DNA from: JBBQKG01 sp038326655
Lineage (GTDB): Bacteria; Actinomycetota; Thermoleophilia; Solirubrobacterales; JBBDJG01
Assembly: GCA_038326655.1 (NCBI GenBank)
Contig: JBBQKG010000033.1
Coordinates: forward strand, 1 to 24,035
Length of the DNA: 24,035 nt
Direction of reading: 5' to 3'
Positions 6,753-14,259 of the stretch are shown here, one piece after another. Below the pieces are notes generated by a model that was not told where the DNA came from, ran no database searches, and was given only the letters and a program-made list of their open reading frames with translations. How positions within the stretch are numbered: position 1 is the first letter of the stretch; each line of letters begins with the position of its first letter. A program made the position numbers and the translations under genes.

Positions 6753-7622
6753 GTGAAGCGAGCGCTCAATTCGGCCCTGGCGCGCGCGACCGGATACGAG
6801 CTTCGCAGGATCGGGGTGCGCACCCGGTACCGTGCTCCGGAGTCCCGCACCCGCCTGCTGACGGCGCCGACGTTCGTGCTCTGCACGGTTCGGTCCGGCT
6901 CGACCCTCCTGCGGGTGCTGCTCGACAGCCACAGCCAGGTGTGCGCGCCGCAGGAGCTCAACCTGCGTGATCTCACGGTGGCCGTCAGGGACGAGTACGC
7001 GGAGAAGTCGCTGGAGGAGTTCAGCCTCGACTCGAAGCAGCTGGAGTACGTGCTCTGGGACTGGGTGCTCAACCGCGAGCTGGAGGAAAGCGGCAAGCAG
7101 CAGCTGGCCAGCAAGGCGCCGCGGAACGTGTTCGTCGCCGACCGCATCGTCGAGTGCTGGCCCGACGCGCGCTTCATCTTCCTGCTTCGCAATCCCGCCG
7201 CGATCGCCCGGTCGCGGCATGCGCTGCGCCCGCAGGACACCGAGGAGCGCAACATCGACATGGTCCTGCGCTACGGCAACGCGCTCGAGGAGGCGCGACG
7301 GCGCCATTCCGGGCTGACGGTGCGGTACGAGGACATCACGGCCGATCCGCGAGCGGTGACGCAGGCTCTCTGCCGGTTCCTCGGCGTGCCCTGGCAGGCG
7401 TCGATGCTCGAGTACGGCCGCTTCGCGCACGGCCGCTACCGCCAGGGCATCGGCGACTGGAAGGAGAAGATCAAGTCGGGCCGGGTGCAGCCGCCGGAGC
7501 CGTCTCCGCCTGCGGAGGAGGTCCCGCCCGCCCTGATCCCGCTCTGCGAGGCGTGGGGATATCGCCCGCCGCGGGCCGGCACCCCCGAGTCCGCGCTGGA
7601 GAAGGCGTGGCAAGAGGGTTGA
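6753..7622 (+). CDS. PAPS-dependent sulfotransferase family protein
   Basis: This 289-residue protein is predicted to move a sulfuryl group from 3'-phosphoadenosine-5'-phosphosulfate to an acceptor hydroxyl. The 5'-phosphosulfate loop is TVRSGSTLLR (about 45-54). KAPRNV (about 121-126) matches the conserved K[ST]P region. The 3'-phosphate site is FLLRNPAAIARSR (about 143-155). VRYEDITADP (about 190-199) and GDWKEKI are typical of the family. No signal peptide or membrane helix is seen. Length fits the usual 270-320. The position just before the nucleotide-sugar dehydratase gene suggests the acceptor is an envelope glycan or glycolipid, which is inference. GTG 6753 is chosen on the upstream TAGACT. 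A hairpin lies directly behind the stop. Confidence 0.87.
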   Translation: MKRALNSALARATGYELRRIGVRTRYRAPESRTRLLTAPTFVLCTVRSGSTLLRVLLDSHSQVCAPQELNLRDLTVAVRDEYAEKSLEEFSLDSKQLEYVLWDWVLNRELEESGKQQLASKAPRNVFVADRIVECWPDARFIFLLRNPAAIARSRHALRPQDTEERNIDMVLRYGNALEEARRRHSGLTVRYEDITADPRAVTQALCRFLGVPWQASMLEYGRFAHGRYRQGIGDWKEKIKSGRVQPPEPSPPAEEVPPALIPLCEAWGYRPPRAGTPESALEKAWQEG

Positions 7623-7653
7623 GCGCAAGTGCAATTGCGCTGCACGCTGCGCT
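7622..7653 (+). terminator. Hairpin after the sulfotransferase gene (weak terminator candidate)
   Basis: AGCGCA (7622-7627) pairs with TGCGCT (7648-7653) and GTGCA (7629-7633) pairs with TGCAC (7641-7645), giving an 11-bp stem with a small internal loop and a 7-base loop. The hairpin starts on the last base of the stop codon. No T-run follows, so it may act as a weak terminator or as 3'-end protection. Confidence 0.35.
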
Positions 7654-7663
7654 TAATGCGGTG

Positions 7664-7690
7664 TTGACCAGCGCCCTCGATCCCTAAACT
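7664..7690 (+). promoter_or_regulatory. Putative promoter of the polysaccharide cluster (TTGACC-15-TAAACT)
   Basis: TTGACC (7664-7669) and TAAACT (7685-7690) are 15 bases apart, shorter than the ideal 17, and TAAACT lies 10 bases before ATG 7701. It is the only upstream region here with a good -35 match and probably drives the cluster starting at 7701. Confidence 0.5.
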
Positions 7691-7700
7691 GGTGCCCCCG

Positions 7701-9587
7701 ATGCCCGCGCGCCTGAACGATCCGGTCTACCGGCATCGCACGGTTCAGCTCCTCGTCGACGCGGCGCTGGTGGGCCTTGCGTACTTCCTGGCCTATCTGC
7801 TGCGCTTCGACCAGGGCATCCCGTCAAGGTACCGCGAGCTGCTGACCGCGACGATCGCGTTCGTGATCGTCGGCAAGGTTGCGATCTTCGCCGCCTTCGG
7901 CCTGTACCAGAAGTGGTGGCGCTACGTGGGCCTGCGCGACTTCGAGACGATCCTGAAGGCGGTCGTGGCGGCGAGCTTCGTGCTCGTCAGCTTCCTGTTC
8001 GTCTGGTCGCCGACGGACAGCGACCTGCCGCGCTCGATCGCCGTGATGGACCTGCTGCTGACCGCGGCGCTGGTCGGCGGTGTGCGCCTCGCCGTGCGCA
8101 GCGTGGTCGAGCGCCCGCCGCGGGGCTCGGTACTGGCGAAGGGCCGCGAGGTGCTGATCGTGGGAGCGGGCGAGGCGGGCCAGTTGATCGCGCGCGAGAT
8201 GCAGCGCAGCCCGGAGCTGCGCGAGACCCCGCTCGGCTTCGTCGACGATGACCCGCGCAAGCGCGCGATGCGGATCTTCGGCCTGAAGGTGCTGGGCACG
8301 ACAGACCAGCTCCCGCGGCTGCTCGACGACGTCGAGCCCGACGACGTGATCATCGCGATCCCGTCGGCGCCGGGCGTCGTCCGCGAGAAGGTCGTGCGGG
8401 CCTGCCGGGACCGTGACATCCCGGTGCGCACGCTGCCCGGCGTGTTCGAGCTGATCTCCGGCTCGGTCAACCTGATCCGCCAGGTGCGCGAGGTGCGTGT
8501 GGAGGACGTGCTCGGGCGCGAGCCCGTGCCCTTCGAGATCGAGCAGGCGGGTGCCTGGCTCCGGGACCGCACGGTGGTCGTGACCGGTGCGGGCGGCTCG
8601 ATCGGCTCCGAGCTCTGCCGCCAGATCGCGCGCGTGCGCCCCCGGCTGCTGGTGATGGTCGACCACGCTGAGGACAACCTCTTCGAGATCGAGCGCGAGC
8701 TGATCCGGGACCGCCACTTCACCGGCTGCGAGTCGATTCTCGCGGACTGCAAGGAGCCCGAGCGGATGCACGAGGTGATGCGCCGCTTCAAGCCCGAGGT
8801 CGTGTTCCACGCGGCCGCGTACAAGCACGTCTCGATCACCGAGGACAATCCGCTCGAGGCGGTGCGCAACAACGCGATCGGCACCAAGGTCTGCGCGGTC
8901 GCGGCGGCCGAGGCCGGCGCCAGGATCTTCCTCCTGGTGTCGACCGACAAGGCCGTCAAGCCGGCGACCGCACTCGGCGCCTCCAAGGCGATGGCGGAGT
9001 GGATCGTCGAAGCGCTGGAGCACCGCTACCACGACACCACGTTCTGCTGCGTGCGGTTCGGCAACGTGCTCGGCTCGAGCGGCAGCGTGGTCCCGCTGTT
9101 CCGCCGCCAGATCGAGCAGGGCGGTCCGGTGACCGTCACCCATCCGGACATGGAGCGCTATTTCATGACCGTGCCGGAGGCGGTGCAGCTGATCATCCGG
9201 GCCGGCAATCTCGCGCGGGGCGGCGAGGTGTTCGTGCTCGAGATGGGCGAGCAGGTGCGGATCATCGACCTGGCCCGCAACATGATCCGGCTGTCCGGCC
9301 AGCGAGTCGATCGCGACATCCCGATCGAGATCGTCGGCGCGCGGCCGGGCGAGAAGCTGCGCGAGGAGCTCTTCAACGACGACGAGCGCCCCGTGCCGAC
9401 CGATGCCGACAGGATCATGAAGGCAGAGCGGGCGCAACTCGACCCGGAATGGGTCGAGGGCGTGATCGAACGTGTGGAGCGACTCGTGGAGCAGGGAGAC
9501 GAGACGTTCCTCGCGCAGCACGTCTCGGAGCTGGCGAGAGCGGTCCACGCCGGCGACACGGAGGACTTGAGCCCACTGGCGAAATAG
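7701..9587 (+). CDS. FlaA1/CapD-type membrane nucleotide-sugar dehydratase/epimerase
   Basis: This 628-residue protein has the full-length layout of the PglF/WbpM/CapD group: about four N-terminal membrane helices (about 12-130), a first Rossmann domain starting at VLIVGAGEAGQLIAREM (about 151-167), and a C-terminal SDR catalytic domain with TGAGGSIGSE (295-304). The family typically turns UDP-GlcNAc into a 4-keto-6-deoxy sugar (4,6-dehydratase) at the inner membrane face, the first step to many rare envelope sugars. The active-site stretch STDKAVKPATALGASK (414-429) keeps Lys429. The SDR Tyr position holds Leu425, where long-form dehydratases usually have Met. ATG 7701 is preferred over GTG 7692 because TAAACT ends two bases before that GTG. 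The LytR_C gene follows after 27 bases. The exact product cannot be read from sequence. Confidence 0.88.
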   Translation: MPARLNDPVYRHRTVQLLVDAALVGLAYFLAYLLRFDQGIPSRYRELLTATIAFVIVGKVAIFAAFGLYQKWWRYVGLRDFETILKAVVAASFVLVSFLFVWSPTDSDLPRSIAVMDLLLTAALVGGVRLAVRSVVERPPRGSVLAKGREVLIVGAGEAGQLIAREMQRSPELRETPLGFVDDDPRKRAMRIFGLKVLGTTDQLPRLLDDVEPDDVIIAIPSAPGVVREKVVRACRDRDIPVRTLPGVFELISGSVNLIRQVREVRVEDVLGREPVPFEIEQAGAWLRDRTVVVTGAGGSIGSELCRQIARVRPRLLVMVDHAEDNLFEIERELIRDRHFTGCESILADCKEPERMHEVMRRFKPEVVFHAAAYKHVSITEDNPLEAVRNNAIGTKVCAVAAAEAGARIFLLVSTDKAVKPATALGASKAMAEWIVEALEHRYHDTTFCCVRFGNVLGSSGSVVPLFRRQIEQGGPVTVTHPDMERYFMTVPEAVQLIIRAGNLARGGEVFVLEMGEQVRIIDLARNMIRLSGQRVDRDIPIEIVGARPGEKLREELFNDDERPVPTDADRIMKAERAQLDPEWVEGVIERVERLVEQGDETFLAQHVSELARAVHAGDTEDLSPLAK

Positions 9588-9614
9588 CTTGAGACGTTTC
9601 GGGATGGGCCATCG

Positions 9615-10358
9615 ATGGACCTGATCGAGCGCATCGGCTCATACGTGGGCCTGGCGTCGTTCCTGGGTCTCGCAATCCTCGCGCTGCTCTACTTCTCGCA
9701 GGCGCGCGATCTGCGCCGCCTGCGCGATTGGGCAGGTCGCGCGCCCGAGCGCGCCACGGAAGGGCCGGCGCGCGTCGCCGAGACAGCGCCGCTGCCCGCC
9801 GCCCAGCACAGCCTGCCCGCGACGCCGTTCGCCGCGACCGCGGTGCGCAAGCGCAAGCCGCTGCGCGAGCGCCTCCGCAACGTCCACATCCCGCAGCTCC
9901 GCTATCTGGCGCTGACTGTCGCAGGCGTGCTCGTGCTGGGCGGCGCAGCCTACGGAGCCGTCCAGCTGATCGGCGGGAACGACAGCGGCGACCAGGCCAG
10001 CAACGCGCAGCCCAAGCAGGGACCGCGTGGCAAGGGCGGCGGTGGGGGGCGCCAGTCGAACGTCGACCCGTCGCGCGTGACGGTCGCGATCCTGAACGGC
10101 ACGACGGTTCAGGGCCTCGCCGCGAAGGTGGGCGAGGAGGTCCGCGCCGGCGGGTTCACGCTGGGCACGATCGGGAACGCGGCGCGAATCGACCAGAGCC
10201 GCTCTCAGGTGCTCTTCCGGAAGGGCCAGGCGGCGGCCGCACGCGCGGTCGCGAACCGCCTCGGCATCCAGTCGATCGCGCTGGTCGACTCCGTCAACAC
10301 GGAGATCGCCGGTTCCTTCGACGCGGTCGTGCTGGTGGGTTCCGACCGCGGTCAATGA
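9615..10358 (+). CDS. Membrane protein with C-terminal LytR_C domain
   Basis: This 247-residue protein has a hydrophobic N-terminal segment (about 11-29), a charged Pro/Ala linker, a second membrane helix (about 97-117, YLALTVAGVLVLGGAAYGAV), a Gly-rich linker and a LytR_C domain (about 154-245). The domain opens with VTVAILNGTTVQGLAAKVGEE and contains SQVLFRKGQ, both characteristic. LytR_C usually sits behind the LCP domain of LytR-CpsA-Psr enzymes, which attach glycans to peptidoglycan. Here no LCP domain is present, so the protein may help or regulate such a transfer rather than catalyse it; that is inference. The stop overlaps the next start in ATGA, so translation of the two is probably coupled. 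Confidence 0.85.
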   Translation: MDLIERIGSYVGLASFLGLAILALLYFSQARDLRRLRDWAGRAPERATEGPARVAETAPLPAAQHSLPATPFAATAVRKRKPLRERLRNVHIPQLRYLALTVAGVLVLGGAAYGAVQLIGGNDSGDQASNAQPKQGPRGKGGGGGRQSNVDPSRVTVAILNGTTVQGLAAKVGEEVRAGGFTLGTIGNAARIDQSRSQVLFRKGQAAAARAVANRLGIQSIALVDSVNTEIAGSFDAVVLVGSDRGQ

Positions 10359-12118
10359 GAAAGCCAAGCCGGCCCTCCGTGGGGGCCATGGTGTTCGCGG
10401 CGCTGGTGGTGGCGACCGTCGGGGCGTTCTTCGTCACGACGCGACTCAAGCGCTCGGCGCCGGCGATCGAGCAGCTGAAGTTCAACCGGCACTTCTCCCC
10501 GAACGGCGACGGGGTCGTCGACTACGCACGGTTCGGCTTCCGCCTCCGGCGGCCGGACGAGGTGACGGTGTCGATCGTGATGCGCGACGGAACCAGGGTC
10601 CGGACACTCGCCGACAACCGCGAGCTGCGCCGGGGGAAGCGGTACCGGTTCCGCTGGGACGGCCGCACCGACAGCGGGGCCGTCGCGCCGGACGGCGAGT
10701 ACCACGTCCGCGTGAGCCTCCGGCGCCAGGGCCGCTCGGCGACGTCCCCCCGCAAGGTCTTTCTCGACACCAAGCCGCCGCGCCCGGTCGTCGCGTACGT
10801 GAAACCGGACGTGATCACTCCCGGCGCGCCGCGCCCACGGCTGCGTGGTGCGACGGTTCGCTTCACGGGGCCGCGCCGGCGGCCGATGCTGCTGGTGTAC
10901 CGGACCGATGCAGGCCCTGCGCGCCTGGTCGCACAGGTCCGTGGACGCTCGCGCGTTCCCTCGATCCGCTGGAATGGGCGCGTGCGCGATCGGGACCGCC
11001 TGGCCCCGGCGGGCAGCTACCTGGTCGCGGTTCGCGTGCGAGACGCGGCGGGCAACAGCGGGCCGTCTCGCTTGCCCCCGACACGGCGAGCGGTTCGCGG
11101 CCACCCCGGAGTTTTCGTGAGGTACCTCGCCGCCGTGCCGCCGTCCGGTCCGGTCGCGGCCGGCGGGGTCGCCTCGTTCCAGGTCTTCGCTGCCGGCAGG
11201 CGCTACCGGTGGCAGGTTCAGAGGCTCGGGTCCGGCCACAGCGTTGCCCGTGGGCGGTCGCGTTCGGCGACTCTGCGCGTGCGGGTGCCGAGCGGCGCGT
11301 CCGGTGTCGCGCTGCTGCGCCTTCGCGCCGGCTCTCATTCCTACGTGGCCCCCTTCGCCGTGCAGGCGTCGCGACGCCTGCGGGTGCTCGTGGTGCTGCC
11401 GGCCGTCTCGTGGCAGGCGGTGAATCCGGTCGAGCAGAACGGCGACGGCTATCCCGACGTGCTTCCGCTAGACCGCGCCGTCGGGCTCTCGCGCCCGTTT
11501 GCCGACGGGGGCGTGCCGCCGACATTCCCTGGAAGCTCCGCGCTGCTCGCCTACCTGCGCCGTGCCCGACTTCGCTTCGACCTCACCACCGACGTCGCGC
11601 TTGCGCGTGCGGGAGCGCGCGCGCTCCGCGGTCACGGCGGTGTGCTGATCGCCGGTCCGGAGCGGTTCGCGCCCGCTCCGCTCACGCGCTTGCTCGGCGG
11701 CTACGTGCACGGAGGCGGGCGCTTGGCCTGGCTCGGCACCGGTGGTTTTACCCGCGCGGTCTCGCTGACGCCGGGAGCGATCGTGCGCGGTAAGCGCGGG
11801 ATGTTCCTCGGCGAGCGCGTGCGAACCGAGCGCGGCCCGCGCGCCGTCGTGGTGCTCGGCGACCGGATCGGTTTCTTCGCGGGCGTCGCAGCGCCGCTCG
11901 GCCCGTTCGAGCGGCTCGAGGCGTCCCTGCGCCTGCCCGCCGGCGCACGGCTGCTGGCCTCCGCCGGCGCAGACCCACGCCGAGCGGACATCGTCGCCTA
12001 CCGGCTCGGCCGGGGCGTGGTCGTGCGCGTCGGTGTGGACGGTTTCGCGCAGACCCTTGCCGCCTCGCCCTCCGCCGCGCGGATAATGCGCAGGCTATGG
12101 ACCCTGCTCTCGCGGTAG
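10355..12118 (+). CDS. Membrane-anchored protein with FlgD-like Ig repeats and a C-terminal domain of unsure identity
   Basis: This 587-residue protein has one N-terminal membrane helix (about 12-29, MVFAALVVATVGAFFVTT) and a long extracytoplasmic part. The first FlgD-type Ig domain begins at FNRHFSPNGDGVVDYARF, with SPNGDG at about 48-53, and includes FRWDGRTDSG and PDGEYHVRV. A second similar domain includes IRWNGRVRDRDRLAPAGSYLVAVRVRD split by short linkers. The last ~220 residues start with LRVLVVLPAVSWQAVNPVEQ and hold GGVLIAGPERF and GGRLAWLGTGGF. This resembles the glutamine-amidotransferase-like C-terminal domain annotated near N,N-dimethylformamidase large subunits, but I am unsure. 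ATG 10355 overlaps the previous stop (ATGA). The frame is open further upstream, but that part is a shadow of the LytR_C gene. The end overlaps the next gene by 22 bases. The tight linkage suggests a shared task in surface-glycan assembly. Confidence 0.75.
   Translation: MRKPSRPSVGAMVFAALVVATVGAFFVTTRLKRSAPAIEQLKFNRHFSPNGDGVVDYARFGFRLRRPDEVTVSIVMRDGTRVRTLADNRELRRGKRYRFRWDGRTDSGAVAPDGEYHVRVSLRRQGRSATSPRKVFLDTKPPRPVVAYVKPDVITPGAPRPRLRGATVRFTGPRRRPMLLVYRTDAGPARLVAQVRGRSRVPSIRWNGRVRDRDRLAPAGSYLVAVRVRDAAGNSGPSRLPPTRRAVRGHPGVFVRYLAAVPPSGPVAAGGVASFQVFAAGRRYRWQVQRLGSGHSVARGRSRSATLRVRVPSGASGVALLRLRAGSHSYVAPFAVQASRRLRVLVVLPAVSWQAVNPVEQNGDGYPDVLPLDRAVGLSRPFADGGVPPTFPGSSALLAYLRRARLRFDLTTDVALARAGARALRGHGGVLIAGPERFAPAPLTRLLGGYVHGGGRLAWLGTGGFTRAVSLTPGAIVRGKRGMFLGERVRTERGPRAVVVLGDRIGFFAGVAAPLGPFERLEASLRLPAGARLLASAGADPRRADIVAYRLGRGVVVRVGVDGFAQTLAASPSAARIMRRLWTLLSR
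12082..12087 (+). promoter_or_regulatory. -10-like hexamer GATAAT inside the upstream gene
   Basis: GATAAT lies 9 bases before ATG 12097 and inside the last codons of the preceding gene. It may give the O-antigen ligase-like gene a second, leaderless transcript. Confidence 0.4.
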
Positions 12119-13740
12119 TCCAACCTGCGGCAAAGCTCGGCGTGGTGCTCGCCGCGGTCGCTGTGGCCGGCGTCCTCCTCGACCGGGACGAGCGGCGGCG
12201 GGCGATGTTCGTGGCCGCGGCGCTCGTGCTGACCGCGGTGATCCTGGTGGGACACATCGCGGACACAGACCAGTTCCACGCAATCAGCGACGACCCGCGC
12301 AAGCTCCTCGCGCTCTCGGTCGCGGGGCTCATCGCTGTCGGCGCGCTCGCATTCCTGTTCGACCGCCGCCCCGAGGCGCTGCCCCTGCTGGCGATCGGGG
12401 TGCTTCCATTCCGCATCCCCGTGGCCGCGGCGGGCAGCACGGCGAATTTGCTCGTGCCGCTGTACGTTGTGATCGCGGGTGCTTGCGTTCGAGAAATAGC
12501 CGTCCGCCGGCAAGCCGGCGTTCGAGAAATAGCCGTCCGCCGGCAAGCCGGCGGACGGGTTAGCCGAAGGACGGGCGCTGCGCGGGATGCCGAATCTAGT
12601 GTGCGGTCGCCGCTCTCGGTCGCGCTTGCGGTGTTCATCGTGCTCTACGCGCTCCAGTCGCTCTACTCGCGCGACTTTGCTCAGGCGCTCGAGCAGATGG
12701 TGTTCTTCTACGTGCCGTTCGCGTTGCTCTACCGGCTGCTCGTGGACGTGCGGTGGTCGCGCGGACTGGTGCTCGCCTGCGCGGGCGTGGCGGCGGCGCT
12801 CGCCGTCGTGTTCGCGGGGATCGGCTTCTGGGAGTACCACCGGCGCGAGCTGCTCTGGAACCCGAAGGTGATCGCCGCCAACCAGTTCGAGTCCTACTTC
12901 CGCGTCAACTCCGTCTTCTGGGACCCGAACATCTACGGCCGCTTCCTGGCGTTAGTGATGGTCGCGGTTGCCGCCGTGGTGCTCTGGGCGCACCGCACGC
13001 GGGTCGTGCTCGGCGCCGCGGCAGTCCTCTTCATCCTCTGGGGGGGGCTGGTGCTGACGTTCTCCCAGTCCAGCTTCGCCGCCCTGCTCGCGGGCCTCGC
13101 GGTGCTGTCCGCGCTTCGCTGGGACGCCCGGCGGACCGCCGCCGCGGCGGTGCTCGGCCTGGTCGCTGCGACCGTCTTCGTGCTCGCCTTCCAGAGCACG
13201 CTGAGAATCCACCTCGGCAGCTCCTCCGGTGTCAACAAGGTCACGAGCGGGCGCGGCGACCTGGTCGCGGGCGGCATTGAGCTGATCGGCAAGCGACCGC
13301 TGTGGGGGTACGGCTCGGGATCGTTCGGCCGCGCCTACCGCGAGGTCCGCAAGGGAAACCAGCAGGAGTCGGTCTCGGCCTCCCACACGATGCCGATTAC
13401 GATCGGCGCCGAGCAGGGGCTGATCGGCCTAGCCGCCTACGTGGCCGTGCTCCTGACCGCCTTTGTGACCCTGTTCGGCGACGGCGCCGCTCGCCTGCGC
13501 GCGCCGCCGGAGCCGGACGGCGCCACGCCGGGCGCGCTGCTGCCGGCGCGCGTGGCGCTGGCCGCGATGTTCTTTGCGCTGGTCGTGCACACGATGGGGT
13601 ACGCCGCCTTCCTCGAGGATCCATTCACGTGGGTGATCCTCGCGCTCGGCATCTCGCTTGCGCCGCACGCGCGGCTTGCGAAGGCCCGCTCACCCGAGCC
13701 GGCTGCGGGAAGGCAACCGGTCCCGGCGCCGGCGTCCTAG
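12097..13740 (+). CDS. O-antigen ligase/polymerase-like membrane protein (Wzy_C)
   Basis: This 547-residue protein has about a dozen membrane helices and matches the O-antigen ligase/Wzy_C superfamily, which joins or polymerises lipid-linked glycans outside the membrane. The typical large outer loop lies between the YFRVNSVFWDPNIYGRFLAL region and GRGDLVAGGIELIGKRPLWGYGSGSFG. It is followed by ASHTMPITIGAEQGLIGLAAY, where the H and the E..G..G stretch are conserved. A Gram-positive-type organism would use it as polymerase or as ligase to another acceptor. The loop at residues about 130-170 carries an 11-residue exact duplication (131-141 and 142-152) encoded by a palindromic DNA repeat, between two membrane helices, and looks inserted. 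The start overlaps the upstream gene by 22 bases. The gene ends 7 bases from the convergent yjbQ-like gene. Confidence 0.85.
   Translation: MDPALAVVQPAAKLGVVLAAVAVAGVLLDRDERRRAMFVAAALVLTAVILVGHIADTDQFHAISDDPRKLLALSVAGLIAVGALAFLFDRRPEALPLLAIGVLPFRIPVAAAGSTANLLVPLYVVIAGACVREIAVRRQAGVREIAVRRQAGGRVSRRTGAARDAESSVRSPLSVALAVFIVLYALQSLYSRDFAQALEQMVFFYVPFALLYRLLVDVRWSRGLVLACAGVAAALAVVFAGIGFWEYHRRELLWNPKVIAANQFESYFRVNSVFWDPNIYGRFLALVMVAVAAVVLWAHRTRVVLGAAAVLFILWGGLVLTFSQSSFAALLAGLAVLSALRWDARRTAAAAVLGLVAATVFVLAFQSTLRIHLGSSSGVNKVTSGRGDLVAGGIELIGKRPLWGYGSGSFGRAYREVRKGNQQESVSASHTMPITIGAEQGLIGLAAYVAVLLTAFVTLFGDGAARLRAPPEPDGATPGALLPARVALAAMFFALVVHTMGYAAFLEDPFTWVILALGISLAPHARLAKARSPEPAAGRQPVPAPAS
12486..12551 (+). 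repeat. Two exact tandem copies of a 33-bp repeat, inside the O-antigen ligase-like gene
   Basis: Copies at 12486-12518 and 12519-12551 are identical. Each begins CGTTCGAGAAATAGCC and ends GCCGGCAAGCCGG. As 33 is a multiple of three, the reading frame stays open and the protein gains VREIAVRRQAG twice. The AT-richer GAAATAG stretch stands out from its surroundings. Confidence 0.9.
12533..12558 (+). repeat. Perfect 12-bp inverted repeat with AA centre
   Basis: CCGTCCGCCGGC (12533-12544) and GCCGGCGGACGG (12547-12558) are exact reverse complements around AA. The second 33-bp copy supplies the left arm and most of the right arm. The structure resembles REP-like or other small palindromic mobile elements. 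Confidence 0.85.
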
Positions 13741-13747
13741 GAGCGGC

Positions 13748-14209
13748 TCACTCGCCGATCACCTTGATCACGAGCCGCTTCGAGCGGCCCCCGTCGAACT
13801 CGCAGTAGAACACCTGCTGCCGCGGGCCGAGGTCGAGGCGCCCCTCGGTCACCGGCAGCACCACCTGATGGTGCACGAGCAGGTTCTTGAAATGCGCGTC
13901 GCCGTTGTCCTCGCCGCCACGATGGTGGCGATAGTCCCCGTCGTCCGGAAGCAACTCGCGGGCGACCTCGCCGACGGGCTCCTTCCAGCTCGGGGGCGCG
14001 ATCTTGTCCAGCCACTCGAGCACGTCCTCGTGAATCCCGGGCTCGTCGTCGTTCACCCAGACGCCCGCCGTGATGTGCATCGCCGACACGAGCGCGAGCC
14101 CCTCGGAGACACCCGCGTCGTCGACCGCCTCCTGCACCTCATCGGTGATCCGGACGAGCTTGCGCCGCTCCTCGGTGCGGAATGTCATGTAGACGGTGTG
14201 CGATCTCAT
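13748..14209 (-). CDS. yjbQ: YjbQ/UPF0047 family protein
   Basis: This 153-residue protein is slightly longer than the usual ~140. Conserved family features are HITAGVWVNDDE (from about 45), GDAHFKNLLVHH (about 103-114) and the C-terminal GRLDLGPRQQVFYCEFDGGR. The His residues 45 and 106 and the acidic NDDE are candidates for metal or substrate binding. Family members are annotated as secondary thiamine-phosphate synthases because E. coli YjbQ has weak activity of that kind; the true cellular role is not settled. The frame opens at 14242, but ATG 14209 matches the family start and avoids closeness to the divergent GTG 14260. A TACCAT hexamer lies 12 bases upstream. It interrupts the + strand glycan cluster and has no evident link to it. 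Confidence 0.87.
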   Translation of the reverse strand: MRSHTVYMTFRTEERRKLVRITDEVQEAVDDAGVSEGLALVSAMHITAGVWVNDDEPGIHEDVLEWLDKIAPPSWKEPVGEVARELLPDDGDYRHHRGGEDNGDAHFKNLLVHHQVVLPVTEGRLDLGPRQQVFYCEFDGGRSKRLVIKVIGE

Positions 14210-14221
14210 CGCGTCCGCGAA

Positions 14222-14227
14222 ATGGTA
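14222..14227 (-). promoter_or_regulatory. -10-like hexamer TACCAT before yjbQ
   Basis: TACCAT (14227-14222) lies 12 bases before ATG 14209 and would give a leader of about 6 bases. It lies back to back with the + strand GATAAT at 14246-14251. Confidence 0.3.
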
Positions 14228-14245
14228 CGCCGCCTGCCTCACGGT

Positions 14246-14251
14246 GATAAT
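14246..14251 (+). promoter_or_regulatory. -10 hexamer GATAAT, leaderless-type spacing
   Basis: GATAAT lies 8 bases before GTG 14260 with no Shine-Dalgarno sequence between. It lies in the 50-base divergent gap shared with yjbQ. Confidence 0.45.
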
Positions 14252-14259
14252 GCTCGTCC

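Noticed and set aside
4982..7261. 759-codon open frame on the - strand
   Set aside because: It runs antisense to the nuclease, membrane-protein and sulfotransferase genes, which have clear domains. The frame is open only because of high GC, and its translation is Arg/Ala/His-rich with no motif.
7824..9548. 574-codon open frame on the - strand
   Set aside because: It is antisense to the CapD-type gene; the His/Arg/Leu-rich product has no recognisable domain.
9728..10354. N-terminal extension of the FlgD-Ig protein
   Set aside because: This stretch is the LytR_C gene read in another frame; the ATGA overlap at 10355 gives a better start followed by a membrane helix.
12486..12551. Repeat pair as a CRISPR array
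   Set aside because: There are only two copies with no spacer between them, inside a coding frame; a palindromic element explains it better.
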